Shown one piece after another: positions 25,108 through 34,543 of a stretch of 64,000 nucleotides of DNA; positions within the stretch are counted from its first letter, which is position 1; each line of letters begins with the position of its first letter. The DNA is from Rhizobium rhizogenes. GTDB lineage: Bacteria; Pseudomonadota; Alphaproteobacteria; Rhizobiales; Rhizobiaceae. Under the pieces are notes generated by a model that did no database searches, was not told the DNA's origin, and worked only from the letters and a program-made list of their open reading frames with translations. The translations under genes were made by a program, and so were the position numbers. The stretch spans positions 797,501-861,500 of the forward strand of contig NZ_CP019702.2 in the NCBI RefSeq assembly GCF_002005205.3, given 5' to 3'.

Positions 25108-28100
25108 ATGGCCGATGGTGCAAGCAACGCCGGTGTAGTGGCGAACGGTATCTTCCAGAATTTTGCGCCGCCGGTGCGCGAGCAGAGCCTGCTGCGCAAG
25201 GCGATCACCGCCGCCTATCGCCGCCCGGAGGAAGAATGCCTGGCGCCGCTGATCGAGGCGGCGACGGTGACGGCTGAGGAGGCGAAAGCCATTCGCGACA
25301 CCGCCCGCAAGCTGATCGAGGCTCTGCGCGCCAAGACCAGGGGCACCGGCGTCGAGGGGCTGGTGCAGGAATATTCGCTTTCCAGCCATGAGGGCGTGGC
25401 GCTGATGTGCCTTGCCGAAGCGCTGCTGCGCATTCCCGACACCGCCACCCGCGATGCGCTGATCCGCGACAAGATCGCGCGCGGTGACTGGAAGTCCCAT
25501 ATTGGCGGCGGGCGCTCGCTCTTCGTCAACGCCGCCACCTGGGGCCTCGTCATCACCGGCAAGCTGACCTCGACGGTCAATGACAGAGGCCTTTCGGCGG
25601 CGCTGACCAAGCTGATCGCCCGCGCCGGCGAACCCGTCATCCGCCGTGGCGTCGATATGGCCATGCGCATGATGGGCGAGCAATTCGTGACCGGCGAAAC
25701 CATCGGCGAGGCGATCAAGCGTTCGAAGCCGCTGGAAGAGCAAGGCTTCCAATATTCCTACGACATGCTGGGCGAAGCCGCGACCACCGCCAAGGATGCG
25801 GAGCGTTATTACAAGGACTACGAAAACGCCATCCACGCCATCGGCAAGGCGTCCGCCGGCCGTGGCATCTATGGCGGCCCGGGCATTTCCATCAAGCTTT
25901 CGGCGCTGCATCCGCGTTACGCCCGCGCGCAGGCCGAGCGGGTGATGGCGGAGCTTCTTCCGCGCGTCAAATCGCTGATGCTGCTCAGCAAGAAATACGA
26001 TATCGGCCTCAACATCGATGCGGAAGAAGCCGACCGGCTGGAACTGTCGCTCGATCTTCTGGAGGAGCTGGCGCTAGACAGGGACCTCGCAGGCTGGAAC
26101 GGCCTCGGTTTCGTGGTGCAGGCCTATGGCCGCCGCTGCCCCTTCGTTCTGGACTACATCATCGATCTCGCCCGCCGCTCGGGCCGCCGCATCATGGTGC
26201 GTCTTGTCAAGGGCGCCTATTGGGATGCGGAAATCAAGCGCGCGCAGGTGGAGGGGCTGGAAGACTTCCCGGTCTTCACCCGCAAGATGCACACCGATGT
26301 TTCCTACATTGCCTGCGCCCGCAAGCTGCTCGACGCGCGCGATCTGGTCTTCCCGCAATTTGCGACCCACAACGCGCAATCCATGGCGACGATCTACCAT
26401 CTCGCCGGCCCCGGCTTCAAACTCGGCGACTATGAGTTCCAGTGCCTGCACGGCATGGGCGAACCGCTTTACAGCGAAGTCGTCGGCAAGAAGAAGCTTG
26501 ACCGGCCGTGCCGCTTCTATGCCCCCGTCGGCACCCATGAGACGCTGCTGGCCTATCTCGTTCGCCGCCTGCTGGAAAACGGTGCGAACTCTTCCTTCGT
26601 CAACCGCATTGCCGATCCCGCCGTGCCGGTGGATTCGCTGCTGGAAGACCCGGTCACGGTGGTCAAGGCCTATGCCGTACCCGGCGCGCGTCACGACCGC
26701 ATCGCCGCACCCGAAGGCCTGTTCGGCCCGGAACGCAAAAATTCCGCTGGCCTCGATCTTTCCAGCGAAACGACGCTCGCCGCATTGGACAAAACCCTGA
26801 AGGCTGGTGCTGCGACGGAGTGGAAAGCGTCGGCACCGCAGGCAGGTGGCAACACGCGCCCGGTTCTCAATCCCGGCGACCACAATGATATCGTCGGCCA
26901 TGTGACCGAGCCGACTGAAGACGATGTCGAAGCTGCAATGCAGCGGGCAGCGGCCTCAAACTGGCCCTCCACCCCGGTGGAAGAACGCGCCGCCTGCCTG
27001 GAGCGGGCCGCTGACGCCATGCAGGCCGAAATGCCCGCCCTGCTCGGCCTCATCATGCGCGAGGCGGGAAAATCCATGCCGAACGCCATTGCCGAGGTGC
27101 GCGAGGCCATCGACTTCCTGCGTTATTACGCGGCGGAAGCCCGCAGGAACTTCAAGAGCGGAGAAACCCCGCTCGGCCCGGTCGTCTGCATCAGCCCATG
27201 GAATTTCCCGCTCGCCATCTTCATCGGTCAGGTGACGGCGGCGCTGGTTGCCGGCAATCCGGTTCTGGCAAAACCCGCCGAAGAAACGCCGCTGATCGCG
27301 GCGCAGGGCGTGCGCCTGCTGCATGAGGCCGGCGTTCCGCAGGATGCCGTGCAGCTTCTGCCGGGCGACGGCAAGACGGGTGCCGCACTTGTTGGCTCAC
27401 CCCTTACAGCCGGTGTGATGTTCACGGGCTCGACGGAAGTGGCGCGGCTCATTCAGGGCCAGCTTGCCGGCCGGGTTCTCGCCAATGGCCAGCCGGTGCC
27501 GCTGATTGCCGAAACCGGCGGCCAGAACGCCATGATCGTCGATTCCTCCGCACTCGCCGAACAGGTCGTCGCCGATGTCATCGCATCTGCCTTCGACAGC
27601 GCCGGCCAGCGCTGCTCGGCATTGCGCATCCTCTGCCTGCAGGAAGATGTGGCGGACCGCACGCTGACCATGCTGAAGGGCGCGCTGCATGAATTGCGCA
27701 TCGGCCGCACCGACAAGCTTTCCGTCGATGTCGGCCCCGTCATTACCGCCGAGGCGAAGGGCATCATCGAAAAGCACATCGAGGGCATGCGCGGGCTCGG
27801 CCATCGCATCGAACAGATCACGCTTGCCGGCGAAACCGGCAAGGGCACCTTCGTGCCGCCGACCATCATCGAGATGAAATCGCTCGCCGATCTGAAGCGC
27901 GAAGTCTTCGGTCCGGTGCTGCACGTCATCCGCTTCAAGCGCGACAATCTCGACCGGCTGATCGATGAGATCAACGCCACCGGTTACGGCCTGACCTTCG
28001 GCCTGCATACCCGTCTTGACGATACGATCCAGCATGTGCTGTCACGCGTCGCGGCCGGCAATCTTTATGTGAACCGCAACATCATCGGCGCGGTTGTCGG

Positions 28101-28782
28101 CGTGCAGCCCTTTGGCGGGCGCGGCCTTTCCGGCACCGGCCCCAAGGCCGGCGGTCCGCTCTATCTCGGCCGCATGACACAGATTGCCCCAAAGATAGAC
28201 CGGGTTGCGAGCCAGCAGGATCAGGCCGCAGTCGATCTTGCCCGCTGGCTGGATGAAAACGGCGAAACCGTTGCGGCCGAAGCCGCACGGCAGACGGCAG
28301 TTCTTTCCGGCCTCGGCTTCGAAACCGAGCTGGCGGGTCCCGTCGGCGAGCGCAATGTCTATGCGCTGCATCCGCGTGGAAAGGTTCTGCTGGTCCCGGC
28401 AACCGAACAGGGGCTTTACCGCCAGCTTGCGGCAGCGCTCGCGACCGGAAACGCGGTTGTCATCGACAATGCTTCGGGACTGGAAAAGTCGATCTACGGC
28501 TTGCCGGCAACCGTGACCTCTCGCATCGTCTGGGCGGATGACTGGGCGAAGTCCGGTCCCTTCGCCGGCGCGCTGGTCGAGGGCGATGCGGAGCGTATCG
28601 TGGCCGTCAACAAAAAGATCGCCGCCCTGCCCGGCCCGCTGGTTCTCGTACAGGCCGCGACGACGGAAGTGCTTTCCGGGGAAAGCCAGCCCTATAATCT
28701 CGACTGGCTGGTGGAAGAAGTCTCCGTCAGCGTCAACACCACGGCCGCCGGCGGCAATGCCAGCCTGATGAGCATTGGTTAA
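25108..28782 (+). CDS. putA: Bifunctional proline dehydrogenase / delta-1-pyrroline-5-carboxylate dehydrogenase
   Basis: PutA oxidises proline to glutamate in two steps, feeding electrons to the membrane quinone pool and NAD. The 1224-residue protein has an N-terminal arm, an FAD-binding proline dehydrogenase barrel (about 170-480, with SIKLSALHPRYARAQ and the YRKMH-type substrate region), and an ALDH domain (about 560-1010) with the NAD motif and the catalytic Cys836 in SAGQRCSALR. A C-terminal ALDH-like tail follows. It lacks the N-terminal ribbon-helix-helix DNA-binding domain of E. coli PutA, so regulation falls to the divergent PutR. Confidence 0.97.
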   Translation: MADGASNAGVVANGIFQNFAPPVREQSLLRKAITAAYRRPEEECLAPLIEAATVTAEEAKAIRDTARKLIEALRAKTRGTGVEGLVQEYSLSSHEGVALMCLAEALLRIPDTATRDALIRDKIARGDWKSHIGGGRSLFVNAATWGLVITGKLTSTVNDRGLSAALTKLIARAGEPVIRRGVDMAMRMMGEQFVTGETIGEAIKRSKPLEEQGFQYSYDMLGEAATTAKDAERYYKDYENAIHAIGKASAGRGIYGGPGISIKLSALHPRYARAQAERVMAELLPRVKSLMLLSKKYDIGLNIDAEEADRLELSLDLLEELALDRDLAGWNGLGFVVQAYGRRCPFVLDYIIDLARRSGRRIMVRLVKGAYWDAEIKRAQVEGLEDFPVFTRKMHTDVSYIACARKLLDARDLVFPQFATHNAQSMATIYHLAGPGFKLGDYEFQCLHGMGEPLYSEVVGKKKLDRPCRFYAPVGTHETLLAYLVRRLLENGANSSFVNRIADPAVPVDSLLEDPVTVVKAYAVPGARHDRIAAPEGLFGPERKNSAGLDLSSETTLAALDKTLKAGAATEWKASAPQAGGNTRPVLNPGDHNDIVGHVTEPTEDDVEAAMQRAAASNWPSTPVEERAACLERAADAMQAEMPALLGLIMREAGKSMPNAIAEVREAIDFLRYYAAEARRNFKSGETPLGPVVCISPWNFPLAIFIGQVTAALVAGNPVLAKPAEETPLIAAQGVRLLHEAGVPQDAVQLLPGDGKTGAALVGSPLTAGVMFTGSTEVARLIQGQLAGRVLANGQPVPLIAETGGQNAMIVDSSALAEQVVADVIASAFDSAGQRCSALRILCLQEDVADRTLTMLKGALHELRIGRTDKLSVDVGPVITAEAKGIIEKHIEGMRGLGHRIEQITLAGETGKGTFVPPTIIEMKSLADLKREVFGPVLHVIRFKRDNLDRLIDEINATGYGLTFGLHTRLDDTIQHVLSRVAAGNLYVNRNIIGAVVGVQPFGGRGLSGTGPKAGGPLYLGRMTQIAPKIDRVASQQDQAAVDLARWLDENGETVAAEAARQTAVLSGLGFETELAGPVGERNVYALHPRGKVLLVPATEQGLYRQLAAALATGNAVVIDNASGLEKSIYGLPATVTSRIVWADDWAKSGPFAGALVEGDAERIVAVNKKIAALPGPLVLVQAATTEVLSGESQPYNLDWLVEEVSVSVNTTAAGGNASLMSIG

Positions 28783-28822
28783 ATCAGGTTCGGGCGGGGT
28801 CTCGGCCCTGCCGGCTCATGCC

Positions 28823-29644
28823 TCACCCGTTGCTGTCGCCACGGCCGAAGAGCTGGTTCAGAACCTGCTCTTCCAGCCTTGCGAATTCCGCCGTGCCATG
28901 ACGGCGCGGACGCGGCAACTTCACATCGAGATCGAGCGCGATGCGCCCTTTATCGATGACGACAATGCGATCCGCAAGCGCCACGGCCTCCGAGACGTCA
29001 TGGGTGACGAGAACGGCGGTGAATTTCTGCTTGCGCCAGATGCGCTCCAGCAGAAGCTGCATTTCGATGCGGGTGAGCGCATCGAGCGCGCCGAGCGGCT
29101 CATCCAGCGCCAGGATTTGCGGATGGGCCACCAAGGCACGCGCCAGCGCCACGCGCTGTTTCTGGCCGCCGGAAAGCACATAGGGCCATTCGCCAGCCCG
29201 GTCCTTCAGTCCCACCTCGTCGAGAATGGCAAGCGCCTGTTCCTGCGCCGCCTCGCCTCTGGCGATGCCGGTCAGCCCCACGGAGACGTTGCTCGCGATA
29301 CGTTCCCACGGCAGAAGGCGCGGCTCCTGAAACATCATGCGGGTGCGGCTCGATACATCCTTCGAGACGGTTCCGGTCGTCGGCGTGTCGAGGCCGGCCA
29401 GAATACGTAAAAGCGTGCTCTTGCCACAGCCGCTCTTGCCGATGATGGCCAGAAACTCGCCTTCCCGCACATCGAGATCGATGCCGCGCAGAACCGGTTT
29501 GTCGCCGAAGCTCTTCACCACATTGCGGAAGCTGAAGGCGACCTTGCCTTCGGTCGTTTTCTCGCGTTGTTCGATTTTCCCCTGCGACGGGAGGGATGGC
29601 GGGGCATCCGGGCGTCTCAGCGTCGTCACATTACCGGTCGACAT
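28823..29644 (-). CDS. ssuB: Aliphatic sulfonate ABC transporter, ATP-binding protein
   Basis: The 273-residue ATPase has Walker A ([10 protein letters not shown]), Q loop, the signature [17 protein letters not shown] and Walker B ([16 protein letters not shown]), the last being typical of the SsuB/TauB/nitrate subgroup. It has an N-terminal extension of about 35 residues. It follows ssuC after 8 nt. In the family the complex imports alkanesulfonates as sulfur source. The matching binding protein SsuA survives here only as a fragment. Confidence 0.9.
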   Translation of the reverse strand: MSTGNVTTLRRPDAPPSLPSQGKIEQREKTTEGKVAFSFRNVVKSFGDKPVLRGIDLDVREGEFLAIIGKSGCGKSTLLRILAGLDTPTTGTVSKDVSSRTRMMFQEPRLLPWERIASNVSVGLTGIARGEAAQEQALAILDEVGLKDRAGEWPYVLSGGQKQRVALARALVAHPQILALDEPLGALDALTRIEMQLLLERIWRKQKFTAVLVTHDVSEAVALADRIVVIDKGRIALDLDVKLPRPRRHGTAEFARLEEQVLNQLFGRGDSNG

Positions 29645-29652
29645 GGGTTACC

Positions 29653-30432
29653 TCAGACTTTCTTGAAGGCTGGATGCCATTGCAGGAAGATGCTTTCGAG
29701 GAAGCGGGCGAAACTGTCGGCCAGCTTGCCGAGAAGCGCATAGATGAGGATCGACAGCACGACGACGTCGATCAGCAGGAACTCGCGCGCCTGCATGGCC
29801 ATATAGCCGAGGCCGGACGAGGAAGAGATGGTTTCGGCCACGATGAGCGTCAGCCACATGATGCCGAGTGCATACCGCAGGCCGGTGAAAATGGCGGGCA
29901 GCGCGCCGGGCAGGATCACTCGCCGGAACAGCGTGAAGGGCGACATGCCATAGGTGCGGCCCATTTCCACCAGTTGCGGATCGATACCCTGAATGCCGAG
30001 CAGCGTGTTGATGTAAATCGGAAAAAACACCCCGAGCGCGACGAGGAACAGCTTCGCCTCCTCATCGATGCCGAACCAGAGGATGACCAGCGGAATAAGC
30101 GCCAGATGCGGAATGTTGCGGATCATCTGCAGCGTCGTGTCGGTGAAACTGCGGGAGAATTTCGAGAGGCCATTGGCCAGCCCGAAGATGAAGCCGATGG
30201 AACCGCCGATAGCGAAACCAGCCAGTGCGCGGGCGGAACTGACCCCGATATTGGCGACAAGCTCCCCCGAAAGCAGAAGCCGCCAGAAGGCTTCCGCGAC
30301 GGCGGAAGGGGCCGGCAGCACATTGGCGGAAATCAGACCGGCACGCGCCGCCGCCTCCCAGCCTGCAAGAATGAGTGCGGGGAGCAGCCAGCCCGTGGCT
30401 CCGTCAATCCCGATGCGCTTTGTGGTGCTCAC
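29653..30432 (-). CDS. ssuC: Aliphatic sulfonate ABC transporter, permease
   Basis: This 259-residue integral membrane protein has about six transmembrane segments and the EAA loop (EMGRTYGMSPFTLFRRVILPGALPAIFTGLR) that contacts the ATPase, as in SsuC/TauC permeases. The start is a GTG at 30432, seven nucleotides after GGAGG. The ssuA remnant stops 15 nt upstream, so the gene order was ssuA-ssuC-ssuB. Confidence 0.9.
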   Translation of the reverse strand: MSTTKRIGIDGATGWLLPALILAGWEAAARAGLISANVLPAPSAVAEAFWRLLLSGELVANIGVSSARALAGFAIGGSIGFIFGLANGLSKFSRSFTDTTLQMIRNIPHLALIPLVILWFGIDEEAKLFLVALGVFFPIYINTLLGIQGIDPQLVEMGRTYGMSPFTLFRRVILPGALPAIFTGLRYALGIMWLTLIVAETISSSSGLGYMAMQAREFLLIDVVVLSILIYALLGKLADSFARFLESIFLQWHPAFKKV

Positions 30433-30447
30433 GGCGTTTCCTCCGGC

Positions 30448-30558
30448 TCAGTTCGTCGCGCCCGACCAGGCGGCATCCTTGATGCTGATCTGTTTCGGGA
30501 TCAGGCCGAGACCATAAAAGCGATCGGCGGTTTCCTGCTGGCGGGTAATGGCTGGCAT
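30448..30558 (-). pseudogene. ssuA: Truncated ssuA (sulfonate-binding protein), C-terminal remnant
   Basis: A 36-codon frame reads MPAITRQQETADRFYGLGLI, then PKQISIKDAAWSGATN and a stop. This matches the last residues of SsuA-type binding proteins (the 'ADxFYxLGLIPKxIxxKDAVW' end). A functional SsuA has about 310-340 residues including a signal peptide, so about nine tenths of the gene is missing. An AAGGAG site lies 5 nt before the ATG at 30558, as if the 5' leader had been joined to the 3' end by an internal deletion. Confidence 0.75.
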
Positions 30559-30740
30559 TTCATCTCCTTGTCACCAGCCCCTCTGGCCAGCCTGCGATAT
30601 GGAGCAATGCTAGGTTTTTCTATTAAAACGATAGAGAGACGATAATTCAATGTGAGCAATGTTGCGGGAATAAAATTTCGCGCAAATGCATCTTTTCCGC
30701 AAATCGTCGTGGACGTTCCCGTCTGAGCCATCGCATGGAA

Positions 30741-30770
30741 ATGCCGGCGCGGATGACGCCGCGCCGGCAT
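30741..30770 (-). terminator. Hairpin at the end of the aldehyde dehydrogenase gene
   Basis: A perfect 12-bp stem (ATGCCGGCGCGG at 30741-30752, CCGCGCCGGCAT at 30759-30770) with a 6-nt loop lies 43 bp after the stop. No clear U run follows on the minus strand, so terminator function is likely but not certain. Confidence 0.5.
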
Positions 30771-30812
30771 GATGGATCAATTTCTCTATCGCCGATGCGA
30801 TTGGCGGGGCGA

Positions 30813-32342
30813 TTATTCGATATCGAAGGAAACGCCCTGCGCCAGCGGCAGAGCCTTGGAATAATTGACCGTGTTGGTGGCGCGGCGCATATAGGCCTTC
30901 CACGCATCCGAACCGGATTCACGGCCGCCACCGGTTTCCTTTTCACCGCCGAAAGCACCGCCGATCTCCGCGCCGGAGGTGCCGATATTGACATTGGCAA
31001 TGCCGCAATCGGAGCCTTCCGACGACAGGAACCGTTCCGATTCCTGAATGTCGCGGGTGAAGATCGACGACGAAAGGCCGGCGGCGACGGCGTTATGGGC
31101 GTCGATTGCCTGATCCAGATCGCTGTATTTCATGACGTAGAGGATCGGCGCGAAGGTCTCTTCCAGCACGGGGCCAACCTGCTTCGGCATTTCGACCAGA
31201 GCGGGCTTCACATAATAGGCATCCGCCGCGCCGGTATCCACGCGGCCGCCGCCATTCACCACGCCGTCATGGGCTTTCGCCGCTTCGAGCGCCTTCTGCA
31301 TGCCATCGAAAGCCGCCTTGTCGACCAGCGGGCCGACAAGTGCCGATGTTTCCAGCGGGTTGCCGACGGAGACGGAGGCATAGGCCTTTTTCAGGCGCGG
31401 CACGAGCTGGTCGTAAACGCTGTCATGCACGAAGAGACGGCGAAGCGTGGTGCAGCGCTGGCCGGCTGTGCCCATGGCGCCGAAGGCAATGGCGCGCAGC
31501 GCCATGTCGAGATCGGCGGAAGGGCAGACGATGCCGGCATTATTGCCGCCGAGTTCCAGAATGGCGCGGGCAAAACGTTTCGCCAGACGCGGGCCGACAT
31601 CGCGGCCCATGCGGGTGGAGCCGGTGGCCGAGACGAGCGGCACCTTGGGATTGTCCACCAGAGCTTCACCCACGGCGCGATCGCCGATCAGCAGCTGGGA
31701 CAGACCTTCCGGCGCGTCGCCGAAGCGGGCGGCGGCGCGTTCGAAGATGCCCTGAACGGCAAGCGCCGTCAGCGGCGTCTTTTCCGAAGGCTTCCAGACC
31801 ACCGAGTTGCCGCAGACGATGGCGAGCGCTGCATTCCACGACCAGACGGCGACGGGGAAGTTGAAGGCCGAGATGACGCCGACGACGCCGAGCGGATGCC
31901 AGGTCTCCATCATGCGGTGGCCGGGACGTTCGGTGGCGATGGTCAGGCCATAAAGCTGGCGGGAAAGACCGACGGCGAAATCGCAGATATCGATCATTTC
32001 CTGCACTTCGCCGAGACCCTCGGACGGGATCTTGCCCGCTTCCAGCGACACGAGACGGCCGAGATCGGCCTTGAAGGCGCGCAGCTCTTCGCCGAGCAGC
32101 CGGATCAACTCACCGCGACGGGGTGCCGGCACGTTGCGCCACTGCTTGAAGGCGGCATCGGCCCGGTCGACCACGGCTGCGACACCTTCAACCGAAACGG
32201 TCTTGAGACTGGCTACCTGCTCACCCGTCACCGGGCTGAAGGACGCCATATCGCCACCGGTATAAAGATCACGGGCAACGCCCATCCTGTCGAGCAGGGC
32301 GGCGGCTTCCTGTTTCACGTCAAGCTTCGTGGTCGCATCCAT
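30813..32342 (-). CDS. ALDH7/antiquitin-type aldehyde dehydrogenase (L-aminoadipate-semialdehyde / piperideine-6-carboxylate dehydrogenase)
   Basis: The 509-residue enzyme has the NAD-fold ALDH architecture with FNFPVAVWSWN, the ATGSTRMG loop, LELGGNNA (catalytic Glu region) and the nucleophile Cys297 in GTAGQRCTTLRR. The C-terminal GGEKETGGGRESGSDAWK and YMRRATNTVNYS motifs are typical of family 7 (antiquitin), which oxidises aminoadipate semialdehyde in lysine catabolism. The start at 32342 has AAGGA at 8 nt; an ATG 6 nt upstream (32348) is too close to it. A divergent LysR gene lies across a 200-bp region and may control it. Confidence 0.9.
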   Translation of the reverse strand: MDATTKLDVKQEAAALLDRMGVARDLYTGGDMASFSPVTGEQVASLKTVSVEGVAAVVDRADAAFKQWRNVPAPRRGELIRLLGEELRAFKADLGRLVSLEAGKIPSEGLGEVQEMIDICDFAVGLSRQLYGLTIATERPGHRMMETWHPLGVVGVISAFNFPVAVWSWNAALAIVCGNSVVWKPSEKTPLTALAVQGIFERAAARFGDAPEGLSQLLIGDRAVGEALVDNPKVPLVSATGSTRMGRDVGPRLAKRFARAILELGGNNAGIVCPSADLDMALRAIAFGAMGTAGQRCTTLRRLFVHDSVYDQLVPRLKKAYASVSVGNPLETSALVGPLVDKAAFDGMQKALEAAKAHDGVVNGGGRVDTGAADAYYVKPALVEMPKQVGPVLEETFAPILYVMKYSDLDQAIDAHNAVAAGLSSSIFTRDIQESERFLSSEGSDCGIANVNIGTSGAEIGGAFGGEKETGGGRESGSDAWKAYMRRATNTVNYSKALPLAQGVSFDIE

Positions 32343-32543
32343 GTCCATGGTCCTTTTGGTTGAAAGGGGAGGAAAGGCCGTTTCGATACGGCGCTTTCAA
32401 CTCCCGTCACTCGTCTTTCCCCGAATTTGTCATTCGTTATGTGAAACTGGCGTTTTGCACCGTTCCATTCTTTCCCGTAATCATATATGGCCATAATGAC
32501 CCTTTTCCAATGAGGAAAGCGGGTAAGTTGATGCGAGAATGGA

Positions 32544-33446
32544 ATGGATCCGCGCAGAAGACTGGTCCCTGACATCGTCACCCTGCAGGCGTTCGAATGC
32601 GCGGCACGGCATGGCAATTTTACGCGTGCGGCGGAAGAACTCAACCTCACGCAGAGCGCGGTGAGCCGGCAGATCGGCGAACTGGAAGCACAGACGGGAA
32701 TGCAGCTTTTCGAGCGCATCCGCAGGCGGGTCGTGCTTTCGGAGGCGGGGCGCAAATTCCTGCCGGATGTGCGGCGCCTGTTGCAGCAATCCGAGCAGCT
32801 GATGGTGCGCGCGGTCTCGGCCGGAACTTCACATGCATCTCTGTCCGTCGCCACATTGCCGACCTTCGGCAGCCGCTGGCTGATGCCGCGCCTCCACCGC
32901 TTCATCGATGCCAACCCCGACATGACGATCACCATCGGCTCGCGCTCCCATCCGTTCGATTTTGACGAGGAAGGCTTCGATCTCGCCATTCATTATGGCC
33001 AGCCGGTCTGGGCACATGGCACCTGCACGTTTTTGTGCAACGAGGTGATTGTCCCCGTCGCCAGCCCGGCCCTGCTCAGCCGCGCCGGCGTGGGCGGCGT
33101 GCAGGATCTGACCGGGCAACCGCTCCTGCATGTGACGACGCGGCCAAAGCTATGGACGGAATGGCTGGAGATGAACGGGGTGACGGCGGAGAATGCCTAT
33201 CAGGGCAGCCGTTTCGACCAGTTCTCGATGATCATCGAGGCCGCCGCAAGCGGCATCGGTTTTGCCCTTCTGCCGAAATATCTCATCGAGGCGGAAATCG
33301 TCTCGGGCCGCCTCGAAATCGTCTTCGACATCCCCCTGCAGACCGACAAGAGCTATTACGTCGCCCTGCCGGAAGGACGGCAGGACAATGCGCTCGCCCG
33401 CGCCTTTCAGGCCTGGCTGCTCGATCAGGTCGGCAAGCCGGTGTAA
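32544..33446 (+). CDS. LysR-family transcriptional regulator
   Basis: The 300-residue protein has the N-terminal winged helix (LQAFECAARHGNFTRAAEELNLTQSAVSRQIGELEAQ) and a periplasmic-binding-like effector domain, with GcvA-like signatures (SRWLMPRLHRF, DFDEEGFDLAIHYG). It is divergent from the aldehyde dehydrogenase gene, which it most likely regulates; the effector may be a lysine or amino-acid catabolite. It ends 12 bp from the convergent hydroquinone reductase gene without an obvious terminator. Confidence 0.9.
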   Translation: MDPRRRLVPDIVTLQAFECAARHGNFTRAAEELNLTQSAVSRQIGELEAQTGMQLFERIRRRVVLSEAGRKFLPDVRRLLQQSEQLMVRAVSAGTSHASLSVATLPTFGSRWLMPRLHRFIDANPDMTITIGSRSHPFDFDEEGFDLAIHYGQPVWAHGTCTFLCNEVIVPVASPALLSRAGVGGVQDLTGQPLLHVTTRPKLWTEWLEMNGVTAENAYQGSRFDQFSMIIEAAASGIGFALLPKYLIEAEIVSGRLEIVFDIPLQTDKSYYVALPEGRQDNALARAFQAWLLDQVGKPV

Positions 33447-33458
33447 TCCGTCATTCGC

Positions 33459-34457
33459 TCAGTTCGAAGGGCGGAGGGAAACATCATCCAACCCCGGAAG
33501 ATCAGGGCCGACGGGCACGATGCGGGTCGGATTGAGCGCCTTGATGGAATAATAACCGCGCTTGATATGGTCGATATTGACCGTGTCGCGCACGCCCGGA
33601 ACGTTCAGTATCCGCATCATATAGGCCTGCAGCGCGGGATAATCGGCGATGCGGCGAAGATTGCATTTGAACAGGCCGTAATAGGCGGCATCGAACCGCA
33701 CCAGCGTCACGAAAAGCCGGACATCCGTTTCGGTCAGCAGATCGCCGAACAGGAAAGGTCCGCCTGAGACGAGGCGCTTTTCGAGTTCCTGAAGTGTTTC
33801 GAACACATCGGCGAAGGCCTCTTCATAAGCAACCTGCGTGGTGGCGAAACCGGTTCTGTAAACGCCGTTGTTGAGGCGCGGATAGATGTGGTCATTGAGA
33901 GCGTCGATCTCATCCCGCAGCGCTTCCGGATACAGGTCCAGGCTATTGTCGGCCAGATCGCCGAAACCGGAATTCAACATGCGCAGAATATCGGCGGATT
34001 CGTTGTTGACGATAGTTTTCGTCTTTTTGTCCCAAAGCACGGGCACGGTGGCGCGGCCGGTATAATGGGGATCCGCGCTGGTATAGACCTCATGCATATA
34101 GGTGAAGCCGTTGAGCGTATCGCGGTCCGAGCCCGGATAGTCGCCGAATTTCCAGCCCTCGTCGGAAAGCGCCGGCTCGACAACGGAAACGGAAATCACC
34201 TCTTCCAGCTTCTTCAGCTTTCGGCCGATCAGCGTGCGCGATGCCCAGGGGCAGATCAGCGCGACGTAAAGATGATAGCGGCCGGGCTCGGCCGCAAAGC
34301 CGCCCTCGCCCGTCGGCCCCGCCGAACCGTCAGGCGTTACCCAGTTGCGGAAGCCGGAGGTCTGACGGACAAAGCCACCCTTCTTGTCGGTCGCCTGCAC
34401 CGGATGCCATTCGGCGGTCCATTTTCCATCCACGAGCATTTGCGGCTCCCCGTTCAT
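33459..34457 (-). CDS. Glutathionyl-hydroquinone reductase (Xi-class GST, YqjG/PcpF type)
   Basis: The 332-residue protein has the Xi-class GST pattern: an N-terminal extension with GxFRNWVTPDGSAGPTGEGGF, the catalytic Cys69 in CPWASRTLIGR, and a C-terminal helical domain with the YRTGFATTQ segment. These enzymes reduce glutathionyl-hydroquinones, a detoxification step. It is convergent with the LysR gene and 86 bp from the EamA exporter gene on the same strand. Confidence 0.92.
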   Translation of the reverse strand: MNGEPQMLVDGKWTAEWHPVQATDKKGGFVRQTSGFRNWVTPDGSAGPTGEGGFAAEPGRYHLYVALICPWASRTLIGRKLKKLEEVISVSVVEPALSDEGWKFGDYPGSDRDTLNGFTYMHEVYTSADPHYTGRATVPVLWDKKTKTIVNNESADILRMLNSGFGDLADNSLDLYPEALRDEIDALNDHIYPRLNNGVYRTGFATTQVAYEEAFADVFETLQELEKRLVSGGPFLFGDLLTETDVRLFVTLVRFDAAYYGLFKCNLRRIADYPALQAYMMRILNVPGVRDTVNIDHIKRGYYSIKALNPTRIVPVGPDLPGLDDVSLRPSN

Positions 34458-34543
34458 CTAAAGATGAAAGCCTTATGGGCCGGGTTGCCGCCGCTTCACA
34501 AGCCGCGCTTCGGTTGACGCACTGTTTCCGATCAAGGGTGAAT

